A DNA stretch of 64,000 nucleotides from Gillisella vitis (GTDB taxonomy: Bacteria; Pseudomonadota; Alphaproteobacteria; Rhizobiales; Rhizobiaceae). The translations under genes and the position numbers were made by a program. Of the stretch, positions 8,581-16,921 are shown in pieces; positions within the stretch are counted from its first letter, which is position 1, and each line of letters starts with the position of its first letter. Under the pieces are notes generated by a model, which worked only from the letters and a program-made list of their open reading frames with translations, ran no database searches and was not told where the DNA came from. The stretch spans positions 558,001-622,000 of the forward strand of contig NZ_LMVL02000002.1 in NCBI RefSeq assembly GCF_001541345.2, read 5' to 3'.

Positions 8581-10335
8581 ATGCGCACCATTCTCGCAGC
8601 TCTTTTTACCACGACGGTTCTGGCAGGCGGCGCTCAAGCCGCCACGGTCTATCCGCTTGATCGCGCCACGATCCTCACCGGTTCTCCCTTTGATTTCAAG
8701 GTCGAGCTGAAATCTGTCGTCAAGCCGGAAGACGTAAAAATCACCGTCAACGGCCAGGACTACAAAGCCGTGTTCGGCAGCCAGGCACAGTTCACCGCCG
8801 AAGAAAAAGGCAAGGAAGACAAGGTACTCGGCTCGGCCCTGATCCTGCGCGATGTCAAGCTTCCGGCTGGCTCCTACAAGGTCGAGGTTTCGGCTGGCGA
8901 TGAAAAGAAATCCGTCACCTGGGATGTCTATGCGACCCAGCAAAAGCCTGTTGCCAAGAATATCATTTTCTTCCTCGGCGATGGTCTGTCGGTTGCCCAC
9001 CGCACCGGCGCCCGCATCATGTCCAAGGGCATGACCGAGGGCAAGGCCAACGGCCACCTCAACATGGACAGCCTCGACCGGATGGCCTTTATCGGTACGT
9101 CCTCGACCAATGCCATCGCCACCGATAGCGCCAACACCATGTCGGCCTATATGACCGGCCATAAGACCGCCGTGAACGCGCTTGGCGTTTATGCCGACCG
9201 CACCCCGAACACGTTGGACGACCCGAAGGTCGAAACCATTGCCGAGGCGCTGCGCCGCACCACGAAAAAGTCGATTGGTATTGTTTCTCCGGCTGAAATC
9301 GAAGACGCAACGCCCGCAGCCGTCGTTTCCCACACCCGCGCCCGCGCTGACAAGGCCGAGATCGTCGGCATGATGTTCAACGTCAAGCCGGATGTCATCC
9401 TGGGTGGCGGTTCGGCCTATTTCCTGTCCAAGTCCATCCCCGGCTCGAAGCGCAAGGACGACAAGGACTATATCGCCGAGTTCAAGAATGCCGGCTATAC
9501 GCTGGCGACCTCAAAGACCGAACTGGACGCCGCCGCTGGCACCAATAGCGGCAAGCTGCTCGGTCTGTTTCATACCGGCAACATGGACACGCTTCTGGAT
9601 CGTAAGTTCCTGAAGAAGGGCACTGTCGATAAATTCCCGGATCAGCCGGGCCTGGTCGACATGACCAAGGTTGCTCTTGATCAGCTCTCCAAGAACCAGG
9701 ACGGCTTCTTCCTGATGGTCGAAGGCGCTTCCATCGATAAAATGTCCCATCCGATGGATTGGGATCGGGCGATGTATGAAACCATCGAATTCGATCAGGC
9801 GATCGGGCTTGGCCTCGAATTCCTGAAGACCCATCCGGATACGCTGATCGTCGTCACCGGCGATCATACCCATGGCGTTTCCATCATCGGAACCATTGAT
9901 GACGACAAGCCCGGCACCGAGATGCGCGAAAAGGTCGGCGTCTATGCCGATGCTGGCTTCCCGAACTATGAAGACAAGGACGGCGACGGCTTCCCGGACA
10001 AGGTCGACGTATCGCGTCGCCTGGCTGTGTTCTCGTCCAACTTCCCGGACTATTACGAGACCTTCCGCCCCAAGATGGACGGTCCGTTTGAACCGGCAAT
10101 CCAGAACGAGAAGAAGCAATACGTCGCCAACGAGGCCTATAAGTCGGTGCCGGGTGCGGTTTTCCGCGAAGGCAATCTGCCCCGTTCGGCCGACACCGCC
10201 GTTCACGCTGTTGACGATGTCGTGCTTCAGGCCACGGGTGCCGGTTCGGAAGGCTTCAAGGGCTATTTGGAAGAAAGCGACGTCTACAAGGTATTGGCCG
10301 ACGCTTTTGCCCTTGGTGCGCCAAAGGCCAACTAA
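8581..10335 (+). CDS. Secreted alkaline phosphatase with N-terminal beta domain
   Basis: The 584-residue precursor has a clear signal peptide (MRTILAALFTTTVLAGGAQA). A beta-sandwich-like region of about 90 residues precedes the alkaline phosphatase domain, which begins at NIIFFLGDGLSVAHRTGARI. The nucleophile is Ser183 in ATDSANTMSAYMTGHKT. Metal ligands appear in GASIDKMSHPMDWD and VTGDHTHGVS. A DKDGDGFPD loop resembles an EF-hand calcium site. It should release phosphate from organic esters in the periplasm or outside the cell. GGGGGAAAC precedes ATG 8581. A PHO box lies upstream and a strong hairpin at 10352 ends the unit. Confidence 0.92.
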   Translation: MRTILAALFTTTVLAGGAQAATVYPLDRATILTGSPFDFKVELKSVVKPEDVKITVNGQDYKAVFGSQAQFTAEEKGKEDKVLGSALILRDVKLPAGSYKVEVSAGDEKKSVTWDVYATQQKPVAKNIIFFLGDGLSVAHRTGARIMSKGMTEGKANGHLNMDSLDRMAFIGTSSTNAIATDSANTMSAYMTGHKTAVNALGVYADRTPNTLDDPKVETIAEALRRTTKKSIGIVSPAEIEDATPAAVVSHTRARADKAEIVGMMFNVKPDVILGGGSAYFLSKSIPGSKRKDDKDYIAEFKNAGYTLATSKTELDAAAGTNSGKLLGLFHTGNMDTLLDRKFLKKGTVDKFPDQPGLVDMTKVALDQLSKNQDGFFLMVEGASIDKMSHPMDWDRAMYETIEFDQAIGLGLEFLKTHPDTLIVVTGDHTHGVSIIGTIDDDKPGTEMREKVGVYADAGFPNYEDKDGDGFPDKVDVSRRLAVFSSNFPDYYETFRPKMDGPFEPAIQNEKKQYVANEAYKSVPGAVFREGNLPRSADTAVHAVDDVVLQATGAGSEGFKGYLEESDVYKVLADAFALGAPKAN

Positions 10336-10351
10336 GCCTGCTATGATACTC

Positions 10352-10382
10352 GGCTCCGGGTGCGGATATCGCATCCGGAGCC
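10352..10382 (+). terminator. Strong hairpin downstream of the alkaline phosphatase
   Basis: GGCTCCGG (10352-10359) pairs with CCGGAGCC (10375-10382), and TGCG pairs with CGCA inside, separated by single G and T mismatches, with a 5-base loop. TATTCTATT follows, so the U-tract is imperfect but consistent with an intrinsic terminator 17 bases after the stop. Confidence 0.65.
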
Positions 10383-10437
10383 TATTCTATTGAGACTTCC
10401 ACTCTTTGTTTTTATGTATTTCCTGGGTTTCTACGTA

Positions 10438-10455
10438 TTTCCTGGAAATGCTCTA
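10438..10455 (-). repeat. Fragment of the dispersed repeat (module 1 end)
   Basis: TTTCCTGGAAATGCTCTA is the reverse complement of the leading end of module 1 (TAGAGCATTTCCAGGAAA), identical to the copy at 40651-40668. A near-copy of its TATTTCCTGG core lies just before it at about 10417-10426. Only the end of the element is present. Confidence 0.5.
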
Positions 10456-10509
10456 TTTTTGAGGGTGCATGGCGTGGTGCGATGCCGCGTTCAGGGCCGA
10501 GGCGTTACG

Positions 10510-10977
10510 ATGACAGATCTCAACCAGGTTGCTTTTCGGCGGCGAGACAGTTTGGCCCTTTTCGGGTTTGCCGCCCTTGGGCTGTTCTCAAAACCGGCAA
10601 AAGCTGCGCCGCAGCTGATCGATTTCGACCAGCTCTATGGCAAGGTTGGCGTGCTCGGGCTGGAATTTTCCGACATGGTTAAACAGGCTGCCGGAAAACC
10701 GGTGGCGATGCGCGGTTTCATGGCGCCGCCGCTGAAGGCGGAAGCGGCGTTTTTCGTGCTGACGGAAATTCCGATGGCGCTCTGCCCGTTCTGCTCCTCG
10801 GACGCGGACTGGCCGGACAATATCGTCGTGGTTTATCTGGATCAAAAACAGACATTCGTGCAGCCGGGAACCCGCATCGAAGTGGTTGGAACCCTGGAAA
10901 TGGGGTCCTGGACCGATCCCGAAACCGGTTTCGTCAGTCTGTTGCGGCTGAGAAATGCCACCTATGGCACGGTGTGA
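10510..10977 (+). CDS. Small exported DUF3299-like protein, Tat-type signal, partner of an ABC exporter
   Basis: The 155-residue protein opens with FRRRDSLALFGFAALGLFSKPAKA, which has a twin-arginine-like run and a hydrophobic core. The body contains VAMRGFMAPPL and an MALCPFCSSDADWPD motif with a CxxC pair, reminiscent of DUF3299 proteins that accompany MacB-like ABC transporters in metal-responsive operons. It sits six bases before the ATPase gene, so the three genes form one operon. A metal-binding or redox role is suggested by the cysteines but not shown. ATG 10510 was chosen because upstream starts would bury the signal peptide. Confidence 0.6.
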   Translation: MTDLNQVAFRRRDSLALFGFAALGLFSKPAKAAPQLIDFDQLYGKVGVLGLEFSDMVKQAAGKPVAMRGFMAPPLKAEAAFFVLTEIPMALCPFCSSDADWPDNIVVVYLDQKQTFVQPGTRIEVVGTLEMGSWTDPETGFVSLLRLRNATYGTV

Positions 10978-10983
10978 TCGCCC

Positions 10984-11697
10984 ATGATGTCGCTTGTTCT
11001 CGAAGATGTGGCGGTCCGCTATGCGGGCCTGCCAAAGCCGGTTTTAAGCATTGGTCGGCTTGAGGTTGCTGCCGGGGCTCAACTGGCGATCACCGGCGGT
11101 TCCGGTTCGGGCAAAAGCACGCTCGTCAATGTGATGACCGGGCTGGAGCGCCTGCGCCAAGGCCGCGCCCTCTGGAACAGCACTGATCTGTCGGGCCTGT
11201 CGGAAGGCGCGCGTGACCGGTTCCGTGCGGCGTATATCGGCCTGGTCATGCAGGAATTTCATTTGTTTTCCGGTCTGTCGGCCATCGACAATATCCTGCT
11301 GCCAGCCCGGCTGGCGCGGGTGGTGACGCCTGCTTGCGTCACGCGCGCCCACGACTTGATGCAACGTTTCGGCCTTGGGCGACCTGATCAGGCTATTGAA
11401 ACCATGTCGCGTGGCGAAATGCAGCGGGTCGCGGTGGCCCGCGCGCTGCTGCGAAAACCCGGCGTGATCATCGCTGACGAACCGACCGCAAGCCTCGATG
11501 CCGAGGCGGGGGCTGCGGTCGCCGATCTTCTTCTGGATCTGGCGAAAAGTGAGGGCAGCACCTTGATCGTCGTTTCCCACGATGCCCGTCTGGTGGAGCG
11601 TCTGCCACGCAGGATCGAGTTGAAAAACGGTGAAATCGTCCATGATACAGGTGACTTTGTTGGAGGCATTGTCGGACCTCGGGGAGATGACGCATGA
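10984..11697 (+). CDS. ABC transporter ATP-binding protein, LolD/MacB type
   Basis: The 237-residue ATPase has Walker A GGSGSGKST near residue 38, a Q-loop region MQEFHLF, signature MSRGEMQRVAVARALL, Walker B GVIIADEPTASLD and a switch histidine in VVSHD. This subgroup energises FtsX-fold exporters that act on lipoproteins, peptides or periplasmic substrates rather than classical import. The signature has SRGE in place of SGGQ, as is common in this subgroup. The stop overlaps the permease start by four bases. Confidence 0.9.
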   Translation: MMSLVLEDVAVRYAGLPKPVLSIGRLEVAAGAQLAITGGSGSGKSTLVNVMTGLERLRQGRALWNSTDLSGLSEGARDRFRAAYIGLVMQEFHLFSGLSAIDNILLPARLARVVTPACVTRAHDLMQRFGLGRPDQAIETMSRGEMQRVAVARALLRKPGVIIADEPTASLDAEAGAAVADLLLDLAKSEGSTLIVVSHDARLVERLPRRIELKNGEIVHDTGDFVGGIVGPRGDDA

Positions 11698-12983
11698 TCC
11701 GCTTCATCCTTGCTGATCTGCGCCGCCTCTGGGCCGGTGCGCTGGTTGTCTGCCTGTTGGTGGCGCTGTCGACTGCGCTTGGCGTGACGGTGACCTTGCA
11801 GGAACGGGCCTTGCGGCTGGGCAGCGCCCGGGCTGCGGATAAATTCGATCTGGTGATCGGTGCAGCCGGGTCGGAAACCCAGTTGGTCCTGTCCTCGGTG
11901 TTTTTGCAGCCTTCGCCTTTGCCGCTGGTGCCGGGTGCGGTTCTGGCGACATTGCAGGCCGATCCCCGCGTGGAATGGGCCGCACCTGTGGCATTCGGCG
12001 ATAGTTTTTCCGGTTATCCGATTGTCGGTACGACGACACGGCTGATTGCTGCGACCACACCGGGCTTTGCCGAGGGGCAGATGTTTCAGCGCGAAGGCGA
12101 GGCGGTGGTGGGGGCCGATGTGACGCTGAAGACCGGCGATACGGTCAAGCCGATGCATGGCACGGCTGCCGAAGGCGGCCATACCCATGGCGAACTGGCC
12201 TATCATGTCGTCGGCAGGCTGAAAGCCACCGGCACGGCCTGGGATCGCGCTATTCTCGTTCCAGTCCAGGCCGTCTGGCATATTCACGGCCTCGGGGAAG
12301 AGCATGAGGAGCATGATGCGGACGAGGCAGCGGCGGACAAAGCGGCGGACAAGGGGGAAGCCGGTCACGGTGAGGATCATGACGAGCATGATCATCATGG
12401 CCATATCGACCCCGACGCGGCTCTCTCCGAGCAGTTCTCAGCCGCAGACCCCGGCGTGCCAGCCATTCTGGTCAAGCCGAAAACCATTGCCGCCGCTTAT
12501 AAGCTGCGGCAGGATTATCGCAACGACCGGACGCTTGGTGTTTTCCCCGGCGAGGTTCTGACCAGACTTTACGCGACGCTGGGGGACGCGAAACTGGTGT
12601 TGTCCTTCGTGGCCATCGGCGCGCAGGCGCTGGTGGCGGGTGCGCTCTTGCTGGTGACGGTCGTCCATATCGGCCAACGCCGCAAGCAGATTGGCGCCCT
12701 CAGAGCCTTCGGCGCTCCCAGGTCGTCGGTCTTCCTGATCGTCTGGTGTGAGCTTTTCAGCCTGTTCCTGGGCGGCATCGGGTTTGGCGTGGCTATGGGA
12801 TATGCGGCGGCAAAGGTCATTTCGCAAACCGTCAAGACCAGCAATGGCTTTAACCTGCCGGTGGAATTCGCAAGCCAGGACGGCTGGCAGATTTGTCTCA
12901 TGCTGGTCTTTGCCGGACTGCTTTCGGCGCTGCCGGCCTGGCTTGCCTATCGCCAATCGCCGGTGGCGGCGCTGCGCTCCTGA
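11694..12983 (+). CDS. FtsX/MacB-like ABC permease with a histidine-rich periplasmic loop
   Basis: The 429-residue permease has an N-terminal helix (LWAGALVVCLLVALSTALGV), a large periplasmic domain and three C-terminal helices (AIGAQALVAGALLLVTVV, FSLFLGGIGFGVAMGYAA, ICLMLVFAGLLSALPAW), the FtsX layout. The periplasmic domain contains a very His/Asp/Glu-rich insertion around residues 200-245 (HGLGEEHEEHDADE, then HGEDHDEHDHHGH). It fits binding of zinc or a similar metal. The upstream ATPase is translationally coupled. Metal-linked transport resembling the Vibrio Zrg system is an inference. Confidence 0.85.
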   Translation: MIRFILADLRRLWAGALVVCLLVALSTALGVTVTLQERALRLGSARAADKFDLVIGAAGSETQLVLSSVFLQPSPLPLVPGAVLATLQADPRVEWAAPVAFGDSFSGYPIVGTTTRLIAATTPGFAEGQMFQREGEAVVGADVTLKTGDTVKPMHGTAAEGGHTHGELAYHVVGRLKATGTAWDRAILVPVQAVWHIHGLGEEHEEHDADEAAADKAADKGEAGHGEDHDEHDHHGHIDPDAALSEQFSAADPGVPAILVKPKTIAAAYKLRQDYRNDRTLGVFPGEVLTRLYATLGDAKLVLSFVAIGAQALVAGALLLVTVVHIGQRRKQIGALRAFGAPRSSVFLIVWCELFSLFLGGIGFGVAMGYAAAKVISQTVKTSNGFNLPVEFASQDGWQICLMLVFAGLLSALPAWLAYRQSPVAALRS

Positions 12984-13011
12984 CGGATCATGGCATGGCC
13001 TGCTTTATGGT

Positions 13012-13029
13012 CTGTCATATAACGGTCAC
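13012..13029 (+). promoter_or_regulatory. PHO box upstream of the histidine acid phosphatase
   Basis: CTGTCAT (13012-13018), ATAA, then CGGTCAC (13023-13029) matches the rhizobial PhoB consensus with one changed base in the second half. It lies 75 bases before the phosphatase start. Together with the site at 8509 it puts both phosphatases of this segment under likely PhoB control. Confidence 0.7.
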
Positions 13030-13103
13030 TGCCCAGAGATAAGTGGGCCGTTAAAGTCCTTGTTCCATTTTGGGTTCAAGACTGGTGCTTCGGGAGCATG
13101 GTA

Positions 13104-14474
13104 ATGGGCATATCGGTTCGAACAATGGTTTTCTCCGCGATTGGCATGGCGATCGCGGGCTTTGTCCCGCCAGCCTTTGCCGATAGCGGCTTGGTACTCG
13201 ATAAATATGTGGTGCTGATGCGCCATGGCGTGCGCCCGCAAACCAGCGCCAAGGAAATCGCCCCGCTGTCATCCAAGCCCTGGCTGCAATGGGATACCGC
13301 CGATGGTCAATTGACGCCGCATGGCGCTGAGGCAACGGCACAATTGGCACGGTGGGAGGGCGCTATGCTCCGGGGCCGGGGGCTTCTGCCGCAGGATGGC
13401 TGCCCCGCGACCGGCACGGTGTTTGGTTGGGCGAATGGTTCGGTTAAACGCACCATCGATACCGGCAATGTGATGCTTTCCACCCTGTTTCCCGGCTGCG
13501 GTCTGACGGTTGGTTTCAACAACACCGAGGCCACGGATGGCGTCGATGTGCTGTATGCCCCTTCCGATACCCGGCTTGGCGCTGTCGATCCCGACAAGGC
13601 CAAGGCTGCTATTTTGGAGGCGGCGGGTGGCGATCTTGAAAAGCCTCGGGCGCGCGCTGCCAGCCTGATGAAGGAACTCGACGGCATTCTCGACTGCTGC
13701 GCGGCTTCGCTTTGCGAAAAGGCCGATGCGTCGTCTGCCTGCACGTTGTCGCAGCGCCCCTGGTCGATCAAGGTCAAGCAGGCCAAGGGGGAAAAGCCTG
13801 CCAGCGTCGAAGTTGTTGGGCCGTTGAAGGATGCAGGCACCGTCGTGCAGGTCTTCCTGCTGCAATATGCCAATGGTTTTCCTGCCGATCAGGTGGGATT
13901 TGGCAAGACGCCAACAGAAGCGGACATTATCCGCCTGTCGCAGCTGCGTCAGATCAAATATGATCTCGGCAATCGTGTTCCTTATCTTGCTGCCCGCGAT
14001 GGCTCCAATCTTCTCAACCAGCTATTGCTGGCGGTGGCCGCCGATCCGGCAACGGGTCTGGCCAATAATCCTGCGCCCAGCGATGGCCCGCCAAATGCAA
14101 AATATCTGCTGTTTACCGGTTCCGACACGCAACAGGCGGAAATCGGCGCCATGCTCGGCCTGCATTGGCATATCCCGCCTTATCTCGATGATGAGACCCC
14201 TCCCACCGGCACAATGGCTTTCGAGCGCCTTCACGATGCCACGGGCAAGGTGTTCGTGCGCATGCAGTTCATCGCGCCGTCGCTGGACCAGATCCGCAAG
14301 GCATCGGTTCTGGATGACAAAAACCCGCCACTGCAGGCGACCATTCCCCTGCCAGGCTGTGAACAGCAACAGGTTGACGGCGCCTGCCCGCTGGACCGCT
14401 TTCTTGCCATTGCCCGCCCCAAGCTGGACATGACGGCGGTGGCACCGCAAATCTATTTGGCCAGTGGGCATTGA
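13104..14474 (+). CDS. Secreted histidine acid phosphatase (phytase / glucose-1-phosphatase family)
   Basis: The 456-residue precursor has a signal peptide ending near VPPAFA and the catalytic RHGVRPQT motif at residues 40-47, whose His41 is the phosphorylated nucleophile. NGSVKRTIDTG matches the second conserved arginine region. The usual C-terminal HD pair is replaced by Ser340-Asp341 in LLFTGSDTQQAEIGAMLGL; the proton-donor Asp is kept but the His is not. Disulfide-type cysteines are numerous, as in AppA. It should release phosphate from phosphomonoesters, possibly phytate, in the periplasm. ATG 13104 is preferred over ATG 13098 because GGGAG lies seven bases before it. Confidence 0.85.
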   Translation: MGISVRTMVFSAIGMAIAGFVPPAFADSGLVLDKYVVLMRHGVRPQTSAKEIAPLSSKPWLQWDTADGQLTPHGAEATAQLARWEGAMLRGRGLLPQDGCPATGTVFGWANGSVKRTIDTGNVMLSTLFPGCGLTVGFNNTEATDGVDVLYAPSDTRLGAVDPDKAKAAILEAAGGDLEKPRARAASLMKELDGILDCCAASLCEKADASSACTLSQRPWSIKVKQAKGEKPASVEVVGPLKDAGTVVQVFLLQYANGFPADQVGFGKTPTEADIIRLSQLRQIKYDLGNRVPYLAARDGSNLLNQLLLAVAADPATGLANNPAPSDGPPNAKYLLFTGSDTQQAEIGAMLGLHWHIPPYLDDETPPTGTMAFERLHDATGKVFVRMQFIAPSLDQIRKASVLDDKNPPLQATIPLPGCEQQQVDGACPLDRFLAIARPKLDMTAVAPQIYLASGH

Positions 14475-14582
14475 GAGCCAGTCGGGTTCAAACTGAAACG
14501 GACATCCGCCATGACGTTTAAGCGGGGACCGATGCAGAATGGCGCCTGGGCCTTTTCCCGGAGCGCAGAGACACGTTGTCGA

Positions 14583-16532
14583 TTATTTTAATACATTGCT
14601 GATCGCCAAAGCCGGTTTGCGGTTTTGCGGGACCGTGTCCAGGGCGGGAGCATGGCTGGTGGTGAAATACTGGTCGCGACCGCTGTGTTTTGCCTGGTAA
14701 AGGGCTGCGTCAGCGCTCGCCACCAGATCGTCGCTGGAGTGGATATGGTCGGACGGAACGGCTGCCACGCCGATGCTGACGGTGACGATACCCTTTTCGC
14801 TATCACCATGGGGAATATGCAGGTCGCGGACTGCCTGACAATAGTATTCTGCAACAGTGGAGCCTCCGGCAAGATCGGTGTCGGAGAGAATGAGTGCCAT
14901 TTCCTCACCGCCGTAGCGGGCAGCGATATCGGTACTGCGTTTTGCGACCGAACGTAAAGTCGTGGCGATCTGGCGCAGGCATTGGTCCCCCGCCTGATGT
15001 CCGTAGCGGTCGTTGAACAGTTTGAAATGGTCGATATCGATCATCAAAAGGCTGACGCCCGCCCCAGTGCGCTGGGACCGTGCAAATTCCTGCCGGAGAT
15101 GCACATCAAACGCGCGCCGGTTGTAAAGCCCGGTAAGGCCGTCGGTAAAGGCTGCTTTTTCCAGGGCGCGATTGGTATGGCGCAGTAAGCCCTCCGCCTG
15201 TTTTGCCCTGGTAATATCCGTGAAGACGATCAGCGAACCGCCGCCGCCGACACTTCGTGTTTGAGCTTCGAGGGTTCGTCCGTCCCAGAGGGCGATTTCG
15301 CGCTTGCCCGGTGTCAGCGGCAAAACAGGCAGACTATCCAACGTTTGTTCTGCCAGAATGGGCTCGCTGTCGCGAGGCGTCGTCTCCTCGCCACGGGCGC
15401 GCGACGCGATGATGATGTCGTGTAGATCGGCGCCAGGCACCCTGATATCGGCGGTTTTGGAGAACATGGAGCGATAGCGTTCATTGCAATAGACCAGCTT
15501 TCCCTGCCGGTCGAACATCACAAGCCCATCGGCCATATTGGCCAGGGCATCGGCCAATTGCTGACGGCTCTCGGCCAGTTGCTGCTCCAGTTCCTTCTGC
15601 TTGCTGATGTCACGGCTATGGGTGGCAAGAGCGATGATGTCTCCGGTCTTCTGGTCGCGGATCGGGTATTTCAAGGTCGAATACCAGCCCTTGGCCCCCA
15701 AAGGCGTTTCATAGCTCTGCTCGATATGGACAGGCTTGCCTTCGGCAAAGACAGCCTCTTCGTCAGCGCGGTAGCAGGCCGCAAGCTCAGGCGAATGAAA
15801 ATCCGTATCGGTCTTGCCAATCATCTGCGCGGGGTCATCCAGACCTAAAGCTTTGGCCGTGGCGGGATTGGTTAAGATGAAGCGGCCTTCGCGATCCTTG
15901 GTCGTCAGGATTTCCGGCATGCTCTCGATAACGGTCCGGTAAAGTTTTGCTTCCTGTAGCCGAGCGCGTTGCAATGTCTCGCTTCTGATCACAGCCGCTG
16001 CAAGCAGAGCAGCCAGACATTGCATTGGCAAAAGCAGTGGCAGGACGGCAATCACCGCTGGCCATGTTTCAGGTGGAATGACCAAGAGTGTCACCTGTGG
16101 CAGAATGATAAGACCAAGGCCCATGGCCGCGATGCGCCTTAGGCTCAAGATTGCCTGTTCATCGCGCCAGCCTGCCCAAACACCCGCGCCTGCAGCCAGT
16201 AAAATAGACAGGGCCCCGGCTCCAGCGCCGATCCCACCTTCCAGAACGCGCCAGGTTATGGCAATGCCCGCTGCAAAAATGGCACAAACCGGGCCGCCCA
16301 TCAGTCCGCAAACTGCAATGGCACTGCTGCGAAGGTCCATGAAAAGACCCGGTACGATCGTTATTGGAAATTGCATGGCGACGATGGCCGTGACGCCGCC
16401 GGCAATGCCAAGCCCGATTGGCTTATAAGCAGGGTTCTGCTGTTCCAACCAACCGGCCAGCCTGCTCGAAACGATGGAAAACAGCGTGACAAGGGCACTA
16501 TTGACCAGAATAAGCGTCATGGTCGTGTTCAT
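14583..16532 (-). CDS. Membrane-bound PAS-GGDEF diguanylate cyclase
   Basis: The 649-residue protein has an N-terminal membrane sensor of about six helices resembling the 5TM-5TMR_LYT domain. Two PAS-like regions follow (LYRTVIESMPEILTTKDREG and LANMADGLVMFDRQGKLVY). A C-terminal GGDEF domain carries the active signature RYGGEEM. An RSTD motif five residues before it matches the inhibitory I-site, so product feedback is expected. It should make cyclic di-GMP in response to a membrane or redox signal. ATG 16532 follows GGAGGAG by 12 bases; an in-frame TTG at 16613 lies inside an inverted repeat and is less likely. Confidence 0.87.
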   Translation of the reverse strand: MNTTMTLILVNSALVTLFSIVSSRLAGWLEQQNPAYKPIGLGIAGGVTAIVAMQFPITIVPGLFMDLRSSAIAVCGLMGGPVCAIFAAGIAITWRVLEGGIGAGAGALSILLAAGAGVWAGWRDEQAILSLRRIAAMGLGLIILPQVTLLVIPPETWPAVIAVLPLLLPMQCLAALLAAAVIRSETLQRARLQEAKLYRTVIESMPEILTTKDREGRFILTNPATAKALGLDDPAQMIGKTDTDFHSPELAACYRADEEAVFAEGKPVHIEQSYETPLGAKGWYSTLKYPIRDQKTGDIIALATHSRDISKQKELEQQLAESRQQLADALANMADGLVMFDRQGKLVYCNERYRSMFSKTADIRVPGADLHDIIIASRARGEETTPRDSEPILAEQTLDSLPVLPLTPGKREIALWDGRTLEAQTRSVGGGGSLIVFTDITRAKQAEGLLRHTNRALEKAAFTDGLTGLYNRRAFDVHLRQEFARSQRTGAGVSLLMIDIDHFKLFNDRYGHQAGDQCLRQIATTLRSVAKRSTDIAARYGGEEMALILSDTDLAGGSTVAEYYCQAVRDLHIPHGDSEKGIVTVSIGVAAVPSDHIHSSDDLVASADAALYQAKHSGRDQYFTTSHAPALDTVPQNRKPALAISNVLK

Positions 16533-16598
16533 CTGTTCCGGCGTCTCCTCCACGGCCTTTATACGAAGTGTCATTGAAAATGGCAGTTCGTATTCCTT

Positions 16599-16641
16599 TT
16601 GAAAATATCTCAAGCCTTTGACGCATTTGAGATATTTTCAA
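16599..16641. repeat. Perfect 15-base inverted repeat upstream of the diguanylate cyclase
   Basis: TTGAAAATATCTCAA (16599-16613) and TTGAGATATTTTCAA (16627-16641) are exact reverse complements with a 13-base spacer. They lie 67 bases before the cyclase start. The arms are AT-rich and lack a following T-run, so an operator or leader hairpin is more likely than a terminator. A second hairpin (GAAG-G-ATGC at 16654-16662 with GCATCTTC at 16667-16674) follows. The rest of the 16533-16921 gap is AT-rich promoter-like DNA with no visible gene. Confidence 0.7.
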
Positions 16642-16921
16642 TGTATTTAAGTCGAAGGATGCGTCAGCATCTTCGAGACTTGGTTTTCAATGCATTGCAG
16701 GAAAAGCAAGAAATTTTGCCGAGCCTGTGTGATAGGGTACAACCTAGAAGATGATCGTTAATTTGTAATTTCTAACGTATTTATATTAACGCATCGATCT
16801 GGGCCTCGGTCGCCGGCGACCGGGGATAACTTTGGCGATGTCGCGCCTCGGCGCTTGAGGACCCCGGCCCGCAGGTCTACGGATAAACATCCCCAGGTGG
16901 TGGCAAAGACAGGACAGATTC

